Source: Nocardia sp. CC227C (GTDB lineage: Bacteria; Actinomycetota; Actinomycetes; Mycobacteriales; Mycobacteriaceae). From it: a DNA stretch of 64,000 nucleotides. The translations under genes were made by a program, and so were the position numbers. The DNA is taken from contig NZ_JASITE010000002.1 in the NCBI RefSeq assembly GCF_030767025.1, positions 62,001 through 126,000 on the forward strand, given 5' to 3'. This document shows, piece by piece, positions 32,291 through 41,465 of this stretch (positions are counted from its first letter, which is position 1; every line of letters starts with the position of its first letter). The notes under the pieces are model-generated. The model made no database searches. It was not told the DNA's origin and saw only the letters and a list, made by a program, of their open reading frames with translations.

Positions 32291-33502
32291 ATGCAGGTCA
32301 AGCAGTCCAGCAAGCTGGCGGGTGTCTCCTACGAGATCCGCGGCCCGGTGGCCGAACACGCCGCACGGCTGGAGGCCGAGGGTCATCATGTGGTGAAGCT
32401 CAACACGGGCAACCCGCTGCCGTTCGGATTCGAGGCGCCCGCCGAGATCCTCCAGGACATCGTGCGCAACCTGCCCGGCTCCAGCGGCTACTGCACCTCG
32501 AAGGGCCTGCTCAGCGCGCGCCGGGCGGTGGTGCAGTACTACCAGACGCTCGGCCTGCCCGATGTGGACGTCGAGGACGTCTTCCTCGGCAACGGCGTCT
32601 CCGAACTGATCATGATGGCCATGACCGCGCTGCTGGAGAACGGTGACGAAGTCCTCGTTCCCGCACCGGACTTCCCGCTCTGGACGGCGGCCACCACGCT
32701 CAACGGCGGCCGTCCCGTGCACTACGTCTGCGACGAGTCCTCGGACTGGTTCCCCGATGTCGCCGATATCGAATCCAAGATCACCGACCGCACCCGCGCC
32801 ATCGTCGTCATCAACCCGAACAACCCCACCGGCGCGGTGTACTCCGACGAGGTGCTGCGCCAGATCCTGGAGGTCGCGCGCCGCCACAGCCTGGTGGTGT
32901 TCTCCGACGAGATCTACGACAAGATCCGCTACGACGAATCCCCGCACACCGCCACCGCCACCCTGGCCCCCGATCTGCTGTGCCTGACCTTCTCCGGCCT
33001 GTCCAAGGCGTACCGCTGCGCGGGCTTCCGCTCCGGCTGGCTGGTGGTCACCGGGCCCACCCAGCACGCCGAGAACTACCTCGAGGGCCTGACCATGCTC
33101 GCGGGGCTGCGCCTGTGCGCCAACGTCCCCGCTCAGCAGGCGATTCAGGCCGCACTGGGCGGCCATCAGAGCATCTACGACCTCACCCTGCCGGGCGGGC
33201 GGCTACGGGAGCAGAGCGAACGCGCCTGGGAGGCGCTCAACGCCATTCCTGGCATCTCCTGTGTCAAGCCCAAGGGCGCGCTCTACGCCTTCCCCCGCAT
33301 CGATCTGGACATGTACCCGATCCACAGCGACGAGCGGTTCATCCTGGACCTGCTGCTCCAGGAGAAGATCCACATCGTGCAGGGCACCGGCTTCAACTGG
33401 CCGCGGCCGGACCACTTCCGGATCGTCACCCTGCCGCACGCCGACGATCTGGAGGCGGTCATCGAGCGCATCGGCCGCTTCCTGGCGACCTACCGCCAGT
33501 AG
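32291..33502 (+). CDS. alaA: Alanine transaminase AlaA (PLP-dependent aminotransferase)
   Basis: This is a 403-residue class I aminotransferase that interconverts pyruvate/glutamate and alanine/2-oxoglutarate in alanine synthesis. It matches E. coli AlaA nearly end to end: QSSKLAGVSYEIRGPV, LNTGNPLPFGFEAPAEIL, VLVPAPDFPLWTAA, INPNNPTGAVYS and LCANVPAQQAIQAALGG. The PLP lysine is in FSGLSKAYRCAGFRSGW (about residue 239) and the substrate arginine near the C-terminus is in DHFRIVTLPHADD. ATG 32291 fits family length. Transcription is probably controlled by the divergent HxlR protein through the palindrome just upstream, an uncommon arrangement for a housekeeping aminotransferase. Confidence 0.95.
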   Translation: MQVKQSSKLAGVSYEIRGPVAEHAARLEAEGHHVVKLNTGNPLPFGFEAPAEILQDIVRNLPGSSGYCTSKGLLSARRAVVQYYQTLGLPDVDVEDVFLGNGVSELIMMAMTALLENGDEVLVPAPDFPLWTAATTLNGGRPVHYVCDESSDWFPDVADIESKITDRTRAIVVINPNNPTGAVYSDEVLRQILEVARRHSLVVFSDEIYDKIRYDESPHTATATLAPDLLCLTFSGLSKAYRCAGFRSGWLVVTGPTQHAENYLEGLTMLAGLRLCANVPAQQAIQAALGGHQSIYDLTLPGGRLREQSERAWEALNAIPGISCVKPKGALYAFPRIDLDMYPIHSDERFILDLLLQEKIHIVQGTGFNWPRPDHFRIVTLPHADDLEAVIERIGRFLATYRQ

Positions 33503-33508
33503 TGCCCG

Positions 33509-34780
33509 CTATCGGGCGGGCATCAGATCGGGTGCGGTGGCGGCGGCGGGCAGCGCCCGCCGCCGGGTGACCACCAGGAACAGCGCCACCAGCAGCAGAC
33601 TCCACCAAATGTAGGTATTGCCGATGAAGTGCTGCCAGGGCGTCCAGGATGTCTCGCGGTGCTCCCCGTCCGGCAGCCAGTTCTGCGGACCGATCACATA
33701 GATCGCGGCCGTGACGGCGATGGCCGCGTACCAGCCGATCCCCCGCCGCCACGGCAGCCGCGTCGCGTACCCGATCATGGCGAGCAGGGCCGGGGCGATC
33801 CAGATCCAGTGGTGCGACCACGAGATCGGCGAGACCAGCAGGGTGAACACCGCGTTGACGGCCAGGACCAGCGGCGGGTGGTCCACGGCCCGGCGCATGG
33901 CCGCCACCACCAGCGCCAGCAGCGCCGCCGCGATCGCCAGCCACAGGATGGTGGACAACGGCTTGTGCACCGAGAGCCGGGTCAGCACGGCCTGGATCGA
34001 CTGATTGGTGTGGAACGCCGACCCGCTCAGCCCGGAGGCGTTGCCCAGCCCACCGAACCAGTAGTCGATCGAACTCCGGGGCAGCACCAGGAAGGTGACC
34101 GCGGTCGCGGCGGCCCCCGTCACCGCCGCGGTGGCGGCGGCGCGGTAGTCGCGGCGGATGAGGAAGTAGAGCACGAAGGCGGCCGGGGTCAGTTTGACCG
34201 CGGCGGCGATGCCGATCAGCACGCCGCGCCGCCAACGCGGCTTCTCCACCAGGCAGTCGGCCGCCACCAGCGCCATCAGCAGCAGATTGACCTGACCGAA
34301 GTCCAGCGTCGAGCGAGCCGGTTCCAGCAGCAGCGCCAGCGGTGTCGCGCACGCGGTGACGAAGACCGCGAGCCGACGGCGCCGCGCTTCCGGCCAGATC
34401 CGCCGGGCGACCACGTAGAGCGTGACCGCCAGCGCGGCCACCGAGGTCACGAAGAAGGCGACGGCCGCCACCGGCCACGGCACCAGTGCGAACGGCATGA
34501 GCACCAGCGCGGCGAAGGGCGGGTAGATGAACGGCAGCCCGATGCCGATGGTGGTCTGCGGCAGCTGCCCGTACAGGTCGCCGCCGTGTCGCAGCGTATC
34601 GACGCCGAGCCGGTACACCTGAAGGTCGATGAACCCGCCGCTGATCTCCTTGAACGGCCAGACCGAGGTCGTCAGGCCCCACGCGGCCAAGCCCGCGCAC
34701 AATAGCGGAACGAGCCACACGACCAGCCTCGAGCGACGGTCCGGCGACTTCGGCACAGCAACAGGGGTGGAACAACTCAT
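33509..34780 (-). CDS. GT87-family (GT-C) membrane glycosyltransferase
   Basis: This is a 423-residue polytopic protein with about 10 membrane helices, of the polyprenyl-phosphate-mannose/arabinose-dependent glycosyltransferase family (DUF2029/GT87) that builds lipomannan and arabinogalactan in mycolata. The first extracytoplasmic loop holds the acidic motif FIDLQVYRLG with LPFIYPPFAALVL, and the next shows DFGQVNLLLMALV and PISWSHHWIWI, all family landmarks. It is likely to transfer mannose from polyprenyl-phosphate-mannose to a cell-wall lipoglycan. It converges with alaA with 6 bp between stops and has no other gene in its operon. Confidence 0.85.
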   Translation of the reverse strand: MSCSTPVAVPKSPDRRSRLVVWLVPLLCAGLAAWGLTTSVWPFKEISGGFIDLQVYRLGVDTLRHGGDLYGQLPQTTIGIGLPFIYPPFAALVLMPFALVPWPVAAVAFFVTSVAALAVTLYVVARRIWPEARRRRLAVFVTACATPLALLLEPARSTLDFGQVNLLLMALVAADCLVEKPRWRRGVLIGIAAAVKLTPAAFVLYFLIRRDYRAAATAAVTGAAATAVTFLVLPRSSIDYWFGGLGNASGLSGSAFHTNQSIQAVLTRLSVHKPLSTILWLAIAAALLALVVAAMRRAVDHPPLVLAVNAVFTLLVSPISWSHHWIWIAPALLAMIGYATRLPWRRGIGWYAAIAVTAAIYVIGPQNWLPDGEHRETSWTPWQHFIGNTYIWWSLLLVALFLVVTRRRALPAAATAPDLMPAR

Positions 34781-34833
34781 CCGCGGCGACTATACCGGCG
34801 ACACCCGCCCGATATGAACCGCGTGCGGACGGC

Positions 34834-36873
34834 TCAGGTGGTCAGGCCGCGACGGACGAGCAGTGGCTCGACCTCGGGCGCGCGGCCGCGGAAGGCCGCG
34901 AAGGCCGTGAGCGGATCGACCGAGCCGCCGCGCGAGAGCAGCTCCCGGCGGAAGGTCTCGCCCTTGTCCCGGATCGGGGCCGCACCGTCGGCGAACCACT
35001 CCGCGGTGTCGGCGTCGAGCACCTCGCTCCAGAGGTAGGAGTAGTAGCCCGCCGCATAACCCCCGGCGAAGATGTGGGCGAAGTAGCCGGTGCGGTAGCG
35101 CGGCGGAACGGCGGCGAGCGCGATTCCGGCCGTGCGGAGCGCCCGGCGTTCGAACGCCTCGGCATCGGTCGGTGCGTCGGCGGCGGAGATGCGGTGCCAC
35201 GCCCAGTCCAGCAGTGCGGCGGCCAGGTACTCGACGGTGCGGAAGCCCTCGCCGAAGCGTTCGGCGGCGGCCATGCGCTCGACCAGCGCGGCGGGCATCG
35301 GCTCGCCGGTCTCGACATGTCGGGCGTAGTGCGGCAGCACCTGCGGATGCGACATCCACATCTCGTTCACCTGCGACGGGAACTCGACGAAATCGCGCGG
35401 CACCTCGGTGCCGGAGAAGAACGGATAGCGCACGTTCGAGAACAGCCCGTGCAGCGCGTGCCCGAACTCGTGGAAAAGGGTGCGGACATTGTCCCAGGTG
35501 AGCAGGGCCGGTTCCGATTCCGGCGGCTTCACGATATTGAGGTTGTTGACCACCACCGGCCGCTGCCCCAGCAGCGTCGACTGGCTGACCAGTTCGTTCA
35601 TCCACGCGCCGCCGCGTTTGGACGGCCGGGCGAAGAAGTCGCCGAGGAACAGGCCCAGCGGTGCGCCGTCGGCGTCGAAGACCTCGAAGACCCGGACCTC
35701 GGGGTGGTAGCCGAGCAGATCCTTCCGCTCCCGCAGGGTGATGCCGTAGACCCGTTCGGCGGCGAAGAATACGCCGTCGACGAGCACGCGTTCCAGTTCG
35801 AAGTACGGGCGCAGCGCCTCGGCGTCCACCGAGAAGCGTTCGGCGCGCACCTTTTCCGACCAGTACTGCCAATCCCAGGAGCACAGCTCGGCGTCGGCGC
35901 CGGTGTCCGCGCGCATGGCGGCGGTGAGTTCGGCGGCCTCACGCTCGGCGTTGGCCACCGCGGGCGGAACCAGGCGGGCGAGCATATCCTCCACCGCCGC
36001 CACGGTTTTCGCGGTCTGGTCGGCCACCGCGTAGGCGGCGTGGTCGTGGTAGCCGAGCAGCGCCGCCCGCTCGGCTCGCAGGGCGGCCATGTGGGCCGCG
36101 AGCGCGCCGTTGCCACCGTTGCCGAAGCCGCGCCCCAGCGAGGCGGCCATCACACGCCGCCGCACCTCCCGGTCGGCCAGCTGCGCCAGTACCGGCTGAT
36201 TGGAGACGTTCTGTAGCCTCAGCGCCCACTTGCCCGGGTGCCCGAGCGATCCGGCGTGCTCGGCCGCGGCGGCGACCGCCGTGGGCGCGAGTCCGGCCAA
36301 CTGCGCCTCGCTGTCGAGAATCAGCGTGGCGGCATTACCGGCCGCCAGATTACGCTGCCCGAATTCCGTTGCCGCCGTGGCGAGTTCGGCATTGAGTTCA
36401 CGCAATCGGTTCTGCCCCGCCGCATCCAGCCTGGCCCCCGCGCGGACGAACCGGATGTGGTATTGCTCCAGCAGCCGCGCCTGTTCGGCATCCAAGCCGA
36501 GTGCGTCGCGCCGCTCGTACAGCGATTCGATGCGGGCGAACAGGGCCGGGTCCAGGTGGATGGCGTCCCGGTGCGCCGCGAGCCGCGGCGATATCTCGGC
36601 CTCGATGGCCTCGATCCGCTCGGTGGCGTCGGCGGAGGCGACATTGAAGAAGACGTTCGACACACGGGTCAGCAGCGCACCCGAACGCTCCAGCGCCTCG
36701 ATCGTATCGGCGAAGGTCGGCTCGCCGTCGGTGACGGTGATGGCCGCGACCTCGGCCAACTGCTCGGCCATTCCCCGTTCGAACGCGGGCAGGTAGTGCT
36801 CGTCGGCGATCTCCGCGAAGACGGGGAGTTCGTACGGAAGCGGGCTGCGCTCGAAGAACGGGTTGATCGTCAT
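34834..36873 (-). CDS. dcp: Peptidyl-dipeptidase Dcp (M3 zinc metallopeptidase)
   Basis: This is a 679-residue cytoplasmic M3-family oligopeptidase releasing C-terminal dipeptides. The zinc site is LFHEFGHALHGL near residue 466, with the third ligand glutamate in the following helix. The N-terminal NPFFERSPLPYELPVFAEIA and C-terminal PPRYRTGYFAHIFAGGYAAG correspond closely to Escherichia coli Dcp in sequence and length. It is monocistronic by spacing. No signal peptide is seen. Confidence 0.95.
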   Translation of the reverse strand: MTINPFFERSPLPYELPVFAEIADEHYLPAFERGMAEQLAEVAAITVTDGEPTFADTIEALERSGALLTRVSNVFFNVASADATERIEAIEAEISPRLAAHRDAIHLDPALFARIESLYERRDALGLDAEQARLLEQYHIRFVRAGARLDAAGQNRLRELNAELATAATEFGQRNLAAGNAATLILDSEAQLAGLAPTAVAAAAEHAGSLGHPGKWALRLQNVSNQPVLAQLADREVRRRVMAASLGRGFGNGGNGALAAHMAALRAERAALLGYHDHAAYAVADQTAKTVAAVEDMLARLVPPAVANAEREAAELTAAMRADTGADAELCSWDWQYWSEKVRAERFSVDAEALRPYFELERVLVDGVFFAAERVYGITLRERKDLLGYHPEVRVFEVFDADGAPLGLFLGDFFARPSKRGGAWMNELVSQSTLLGQRPVVVNNLNIVKPPESEPALLTWDNVRTLFHEFGHALHGLFSNVRYPFFSGTEVPRDFVEFPSQVNEMWMSHPQVLPHYARHVETGEPMPAALVERMAAAERFGEGFRTVEYLAAALLDWAWHRISAADAPTDAEAFERRALRTAGIALAAVPPRYRTGYFAHIFAGGYAAGYYSYLWSEVLDADTAEWFADGAAPIRDKGETFRRELLSRGGSVDPLTAFAAFRGRAPEVEPLLVRRGLTT

Positions 36874-36922
36874 GGCGCAACCCTATGCGGCGGTCGTGAC
36901 AGCCGGTGTCCGTGGCCGGAAC

Positions 36923-37276
36923 TCAGCCGCGCGCACCGAGCGTGAAGGCGGCGCTGCGACCGCGGCCGTCCAGCCTGCCGTCGCCCCAGCTGGCGCTGCC
37001 GTAGGCGTCGACCTCGACGGCGTAGTCACCGTCGGGAAGGGCGGGCAGGCGCAGGACGGCCGCGGAACGGCCGTCCACGAGTTCCAGATACCGGCGTGGT
37101 CCCGCAGAGTACGGAGTCACCGGGTCCGAAGGCGCCGGGTCCAAGGGCACCAGGAAGATTCGCGCGTACTCGAACTTGACGCGGGCGTCCCCGGCCGGTG
37201 ACCAGGTGACCTCCACCATGCCGCCGCCCGTGACCGCGACCGTCACCCGCAGGGTCGCCACGGCCCGCTCCCTCAC
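36923..37276 (-). CDS. Hypothetical beta-rich protein
   Basis: This is a 117-residue soluble protein without cysteines or a signal peptide. Alternating strands such as TLRVTVAVTGGGMVEVTW, YLELVDGRSAAVLRLPAL and GDYAVEVDAYGSASWG suggest a fibronectin/Ig-like beta-sandwich. The GTG start is supported by GGGAGG 6 nt upstream. It follows the small membrane protein gene by 29 nt on the same strand, so the two are probably co-transcribed. No function is recognised. Confidence 0.6.
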   Translation of the reverse strand: MRERAVATLRVTVAVTGGGMVEVTWSPAGDARVKFEYARIFLVPLDPAPSDPVTPYSAGPRRYLELVDGRSAAVLRLPALPDGDYAVEVDAYGSASWGDGRLDGRGRSAAFTLGARG

Positions 37277-37305
37277 GACGTCCTCCCGGTGCCGGACCCG
37301 GGCGC

Positions 37306-37608
37306 TCAGGCCCGGCGGTCCACCGCGGCCCAGGCGGCCAGCGCCACCGCGCTCGACACCACCGCCACCGACGGCCAGGCCCCGATCTTCTTGGCCAGCG
37401 GATGCGAGGCCCCCATGGCACCGATCGCCATGCCGGTCAGGGCCGCCGCGCCCCCGGCCCCCGCGGTCCGGTACCAGCGCGGCACCGCTGCGAGGGTCCC
37501 CGCCGCGAACACCGCCCCACCCAGCTGCCGCTGCTTGGTCGCCTGCGCGAGCGCGAAACCGCCGGTGAGCCCACCGGCCGCGAGCAGCGACGTGGGAATC
37601 CGAGCCAT
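37306..37608 (-). CDS. Small membrane protein
   Basis: This is a 100-residue protein with three hydrophobic segments (about 6-20, 30-45 and 75-95) separated by short basic loops (QATKQRQ and PRWYRTAG). It resembles small integral membrane proteins of unknown function. ATG 37608 has GGAGG 8 nt upstream; an in-frame GTG at 37623 is less likely. It probably forms a two-gene operon with the beta-rich protein downstream. Confidence 0.6.
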   Translation of the reverse strand: MARIPTSLLAAGGLTGGFALAQATKQRQLGGAVFAAGTLAAVPRWYRTAGAGGAAALTGMAIGAMGASHPLAKKIGAWPSVAVVSSAVALAAWAAVDRRA

Positions 37609-37699
37609 CTGCACTACCTCCACCAGAGTTCGATCGAATGCCCTTCGACAGTACTCGCGGCCCGCATCGCGTTCGCCGAAGCGCCCGCTGGACCGGACA

Positions 37700-38683
37700 T
37701 CAGTGGGCGCGGAGGGCGTCGAGAATCATGGGCCGGGCGGCCGCGAGGGCCTGCTGCCAGTAGGGCCAGACGTGGGTGCCCTGGACGAAGTCGAAGCGGG
37801 CCGGGATGCCGAGTGCGGCGAGGCGATCGTGGAAGATGCGGGCGGCCGCCAAGGTCATGGCCTCCAGCGCCATGGCATTGGCGGTGTTGCCGAGGCCGTA
37901 GCCGATATCGGGCAGGCCGGGCACGCCGTTGCCGGTGGAGATGTACATCGGCAGCCCACGCAGGCGTTCGGCCTGCACCGTGGCGTCGTTGCGCCGCCAG
38001 GCGGGATCGCCCGCCGGGCCCCACATATCGTCGACGGCGAAGCGGCCCTCGTCCCACATGGCCGCCCGCATGGCCTCGTGCCACAGCGGGAAGGTCGGGT
38101 TCACGAAACCGGAAAAGCTGCCCGCGAAACGGAACTGGTCGCGGTGGTAGGCGGCCAGGACGAGTGCGGCATTGCCGCCCATGGACGCCCCGACGACGGC
38201 GTTGTCGGTACGGGACACTCCGTAGCGGGCCAGGAATCCCGGCAGCTCGCGGGTGAGGAAGGTCTCCCACCGATAGGTGATGCGCTGACCGTTGGTGCCG
38301 CTCGGCCGATACCAGTCGGCGTAGAAGCTCGACCGGCCGCCGACCGGGAACACCAGAGTCACGTTGTCACCGGCGAACTGGCGCAGGGCGTCGGTGTCAC
38401 TGGTCCACTGGCTGTGGTCGTCCGGCGCGCGCAATCCGTCGAGCACGTACAGCGCGGCACTCCCGCCGCGCGCCGCCCACTGCACCTGCACCTTGATCGG
38501 GCCCATGCTCGACGGCACCCACAGCTCCTGGAAAACACCCGCCGGTGCGCGCCGCGCCGGTGCGGCATCGGCCACCGCGGCACCGAAGGACGCCATCAGC
38601 ACGACTGCCGCCACCATCGTGACGGCCGTGCGCAACCACGCCCTGATCGATCCCCGTTCTCCGGACCGCGTGACCCCGTACAC
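37700..38683 (-). CDS. Antigen 85/MPT51-type mycolyltransferase-like esterase
   Basis: This is a 327-residue secreted alpha/beta hydrolase of the antigen-85 family, which transfers mycolic acids onto trehalose and arabinogalactan. The signal peptide ends near ADAAP-ARR. The mature start ELWVPSSMGPIKVQVQWA, the LDGLRAPDDHSQW turn and FYADWYRPS are family landmarks. The nucleophile serine is in VVGASMGGNAAL (about residue 166), and the catalytic histidine is in GTHVWPYWQQAL. GTG 38683 is chosen for GGGAGG 6 nt upstream (GTG 38686 is next to it); the frame extends to 38773. It supports a mycolate-containing host. It stands alone, next to the end of the riboswitch-controlled transporter. Confidence 0.9.
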   Translation of the reverse strand: MYGVTRSGERGSIRAWLRTAVTMVAAVVLMASFGAAVADAAPARRAPAGVFQELWVPSSMGPIKVQVQWAARGGSAALYVLDGLRAPDDHSQWTSDTDALRQFAGDNVTLVFPVGGRSSFYADWYRPSGTNGQRITYRWETFLTRELPGFLARYGVSRTDNAVVGASMGGNAALVLAAYHRDQFRFAGSFSGFVNPTFPLWHEAMRAAMWDEGRFAVDDMWGPAGDPAWRRNDATVQAERLRGLPMYISTGNGVPGLPDIGYGLGNTANAMALEAMTLAAARIFHDRLAALGIPARFDFVQGTHVWPYWQQALAAARPMILDALRAH

Positions 38684-38747
38684 CACGTGCCTCCCACCGT
38701 AGTCCGCGCCGAGAACGCTACGCCGATGCGGCGAATCCCGCTGTGGC

Positions 38748-41465
38748 TCAGCGCGATGTACCGGATGGCGCACGTGGGACCACAGCCGGTGACCCGGTCG
38801 ACGGCGTCATCGCGGCCGCCTGCGCACCGTCCTCCGCGATCTCCAGCACCCGATCGGCCAGCCGGTCGACGACGGCTTCCTGGTGGCTGATCACGATGAG
38901 CGCCAACCCCTCCCGCCGCAGCCGCTCGAGCAGGTCGAGCACGGTGTCCCGGGACGGCGGGTCCAGCGACGAGGTGATCTCGTCGCAGATCAGCACCCGG
39001 GGTGCGGCGGCCAGCGCGCGGGCGATGGCGGCGCGCTGCTGTTGACCGCCGGACAGATGTTCCGGCCGCCGCGTCCGCAGCTCCGCGTCCAACCCGACAC
39101 TCTCGAGCAGCTCCCGGGTCCGCCGTCGCGCGGCGGCGGCGTCGAGTCCGTGCAGCAGTCGCGACGGCCGCCCGATCTGCGCACCGATACGGTAAGCGGG
39201 ATTGAGCGAGGTGGCCGGATTCTGGAAGACCAACTGCACGGCTCGCCGGTGTTCGACCGGGCGACGGTCCACGCGCGGACGCAGGGGCACGCCGTCGAGA
39301 TCGACCACCCCCCGAACCGGTGCGTGCAGACCCGCCAATGCCCGTGCCACCGTGGTCTTTCCGGCACCGGACCGCCCGGTCACGGCGAGGCATTCCCCGG
39401 CGTGCAGGTCGAACGACAGCCCGTCCACGACGGGCCGGAAGCGCCCGCGCCGTCCGTGCCCGACCGTGAGCCCGTCCACTCGCAACACCGGTATCGCATC
39501 CCCGGCGGGCGGCCGCGCCGACGCGTGTCGTTCCACCGATGCCCGCCGCACCGCGGATACTGATGCCGCACCACGTGATTCGCCGGAGCACGGTCCCGGC
39601 GATCCGGCTCGACCCGGCCCGGGTGATCCAGCGCCATCGCGCACCGCGATCCCCGCGCCACCGGAGCCGGAGAAGACCGGCGCACCGCCGATATCGCCGC
39701 GCGCCGCGGCTTCGGTACCACACGGCACCGGCACTTCGACTTCCGCGGACACCGCGGCTTCGGCATCGCAGGACGCCACGGATTCACGATCGCGCGACGG
39801 CGACGACTCGCCGCCGTCCGACAATACGTACGCACCAGCCGACGATGCCGAAGCACCTGTCCACGAATCGGTTTCGCCACCGCCAGGCTGCGACGGCTCG
39901 CCACCGCGCGCCACGGGCGACACCGCCCGCCCACCGTCCAACTCCAGCACCTCGTCGATGAGCGGGGCGACCGAGGCGAGGTCGTGGGTGATCACGAGCA
40001 GTGTGCTCGTGCGGGCGCGGCGGATGCGGAGCAGGGTGTCCACCAGGCGATCCCGGGTCCGTGCGTCCAAGCCCGTTGTCGGCTCGTCGAGCACCACCAG
40101 GGCGGGATCGCCGAGCAGCGCCATGGTCAGCAGCACCCGCTGCTGCTGACCGCCGGACAGTTCGTGTGGGAAGCGGCGCTGGAATTCGCGGTCGGCGGGC
40201 AGGTCGACCCGGCGCAGTGCCGTGCCGACACTCGCGGCGGTATCGGATTCGCCGTGGCGGCGCGCGATCTCGCGCAGGGCGGCACCGATGCGCAGGGCCG
40301 GATTGAGCCCGGTCGCCGGATCCTGTGGCACGTAGCCCACGGCGCGCCGATGGCCGCTGTCGCCGAGCCCGACCGCACCGGAGGCCGTCAGCCCGTCCGG
40401 GAGCGCGCCGAGCAGCGCCAGCGCCAAGGTGGTCTTGCCCGCGCCGGAGGGGCCGACCACGGCCAGGCCGCCGCCGGCCGGGATGTGCACCGAGATGTCC
40501 TCCAGCACGGCATTTCCGGCGGCATCGCGGACGTCGAGCCCGGTCACCGTCAACCCCGGTCCGGACAACGCGGTCACGCGGCGCGTTCCGGACTGCCGTG
40601 CGCCCGCACGAACCGCCGCCCGCGCGCCCACCCGCCGTGCCGCCGCGGACCGCCCGCCCGCCGACCAGGTGCCCGCCGCGCGCGCGGATCCGAGCGCGCG
40701 GTCGGTGAGCATATTGACCGACACCACCAGCACCATGATCAACAGCGCGGGCGCCAGCACCGCCAACGGCTGCATCCCGAAACCCGGCCGGTTCTCGGTG
40801 ATCATGAGCGCCCAGTCCGCCGAGGGCGGCCGCAGCCCCAGCCCCAGGAAGCCGCTCACCGCGACCATGGAGATGCTCGCCGACATGCGGACTCCGGCGT
40901 CGGCCAGCACCACCGACCGGAGATTGGGCAGCACCTCGACCAGCGCGAGCCGCCACAGCGGCTCTCCCCGCGCCCGCGCCGATTCCAGATAGCCGGTGGT
41001 GGCGACCTCCATCGTGCCGGTGCGCACGATGCGGATGATCCACGGCACCGAGGCCAGTGCCGTGGTCACCACGATCGCGGCCGGTCCCGAACCCATGGCG
41101 GTGGCGATCACCGCGAGCAGCAGGAACCAGGGAATCACCACGATGGCGTCCACGGGCCGCATGATCCAGCCGTCCACCGCCCGGCGCAGTCCGGCGGTCA
41201 ATCCCAGCCCGAGTCCCAGCGCATAGGCCACCACCAGCGCGAGTCCCGCGATGGACAGCAGCGGCAGTCCACCGTGCAGCACTCGCGAGAGCACGTCGCG
41301 GCCCACCACATCCGTGCCGAGGAGATGACTCCCGGACGGCCCCTGGAACGGCGGCGCGACGGCCGCGGTCGGGCCGTACGGCGCGAGTGCCGGTCCGAGC
41401 AGCACCACCAACAGCACGGCCAGGGTGACGATCAGCCAGCCGGAACGAATCAGCCTGTGACTCAT
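38748..41465 (-). CDS. Fused ABC transporter: permease + ATPase + ATPase (peptide/nickel type)
   Basis: This 905-residue single polypeptide carries three transporter parts that are usually separate genes. Residues ~1-270 are a DppC/NikC-type permease (HLLGTDVVGRDVLSRVLHGG and the EAA-like ESARARGEPLWRLALVEVLP). Residues ~297-540 are a first ATPase (GPSGAGKTT near 338, LSGGQQQRV, LVVLDEPTTGLD). After a low-complexity linker of over 100 residues, ~650-890 are a second ATPase (GRSGAGKTT near 696, LSGGQQQRAAIARAL, VLICDEITSSLD). All nucleotide-binding motifs are intact. The start overlaps the stop of the upstream permease gene (ATGA). The frame runs on to 42638, but that part is a shadow. It is the last gene of the cobalamin-riboswitch operon. 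Confidence 0.9.
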   Translation of the reverse strand: MSHRLIRSGWLIVTLAVLLVVLLGPALAPYGPTAAVAPPFQGPSGSHLLGTDVVGRDVLSRVLHGGLPLLSIAGLALVVAYALGLGLGLTAGLRRAVDGWIMRPVDAIVVIPWFLLLAVIATAMGSGPAAIVVTTALASVPWIIRIVRTGTMEVATTGYLESARARGEPLWRLALVEVLPNLRSVVLADAGVRMSASISMVAVSGFLGLGLRPPSADWALMITENRPGFGMQPLAVLAPALLIMVLVVSVNMLTDRALGSARAAGTWSAGGRSAAARRVGARAAVRAGARQSGTRRVTALSGPGLTVTGLDVRDAAGNAVLEDISVHIPAGGGLAVVGPSGAGKTTLALALLGALPDGLTASGAVGLGDSGHRRAVGYVPQDPATGLNPALRIGAALREIARRHGESDTAASVGTALRRVDLPADREFQRRFPHELSGGQQQRVLLTMALLGDPALVVLDEPTTGLDARTRDRLVDTLLRIRRARTSTLLVITHDLASVAPLIDEVLELDGGRAVSPVARGGEPSQPGGGETDSWTGASASSAGAYVLSDGGESSPSRDRESVASCDAEAAVSAEVEVPVPCGTEAAARGDIGGAPVFSGSGGAGIAVRDGAGSPGPGRAGSPGPCSGESRGAASVSAVRRASVERHASARPPAGDAIPVLRVDGLTVGHGRRGRFRPVVDGLSFDLHAGECLAVTGRSGAGKTTVARALAGLHAPVRGVVDLDGVPLRPRVDRRPVEHRRAVQLVFQNPATSLNPAYRIGAQIGRPSRLLHGLDAAAARRRTRELLESVGLDAELRTRRPEHLSGGQQQRAAIARALAAAPRVLICDEITSSLDPPSRDTVLDLLERLRREGLALIVISHQEAVVDRLADRVLEIAEDGAQAAAMTPSTGSPAVVPRAPSGTSR

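Noticed and set aside
32198..33166. Long upstream extension of the HxlR reading frame across alaA
   Set aside because: alaA on the plus strand matches its family end to end; the extension is a shadow and the HxlR start is GTG 32197.
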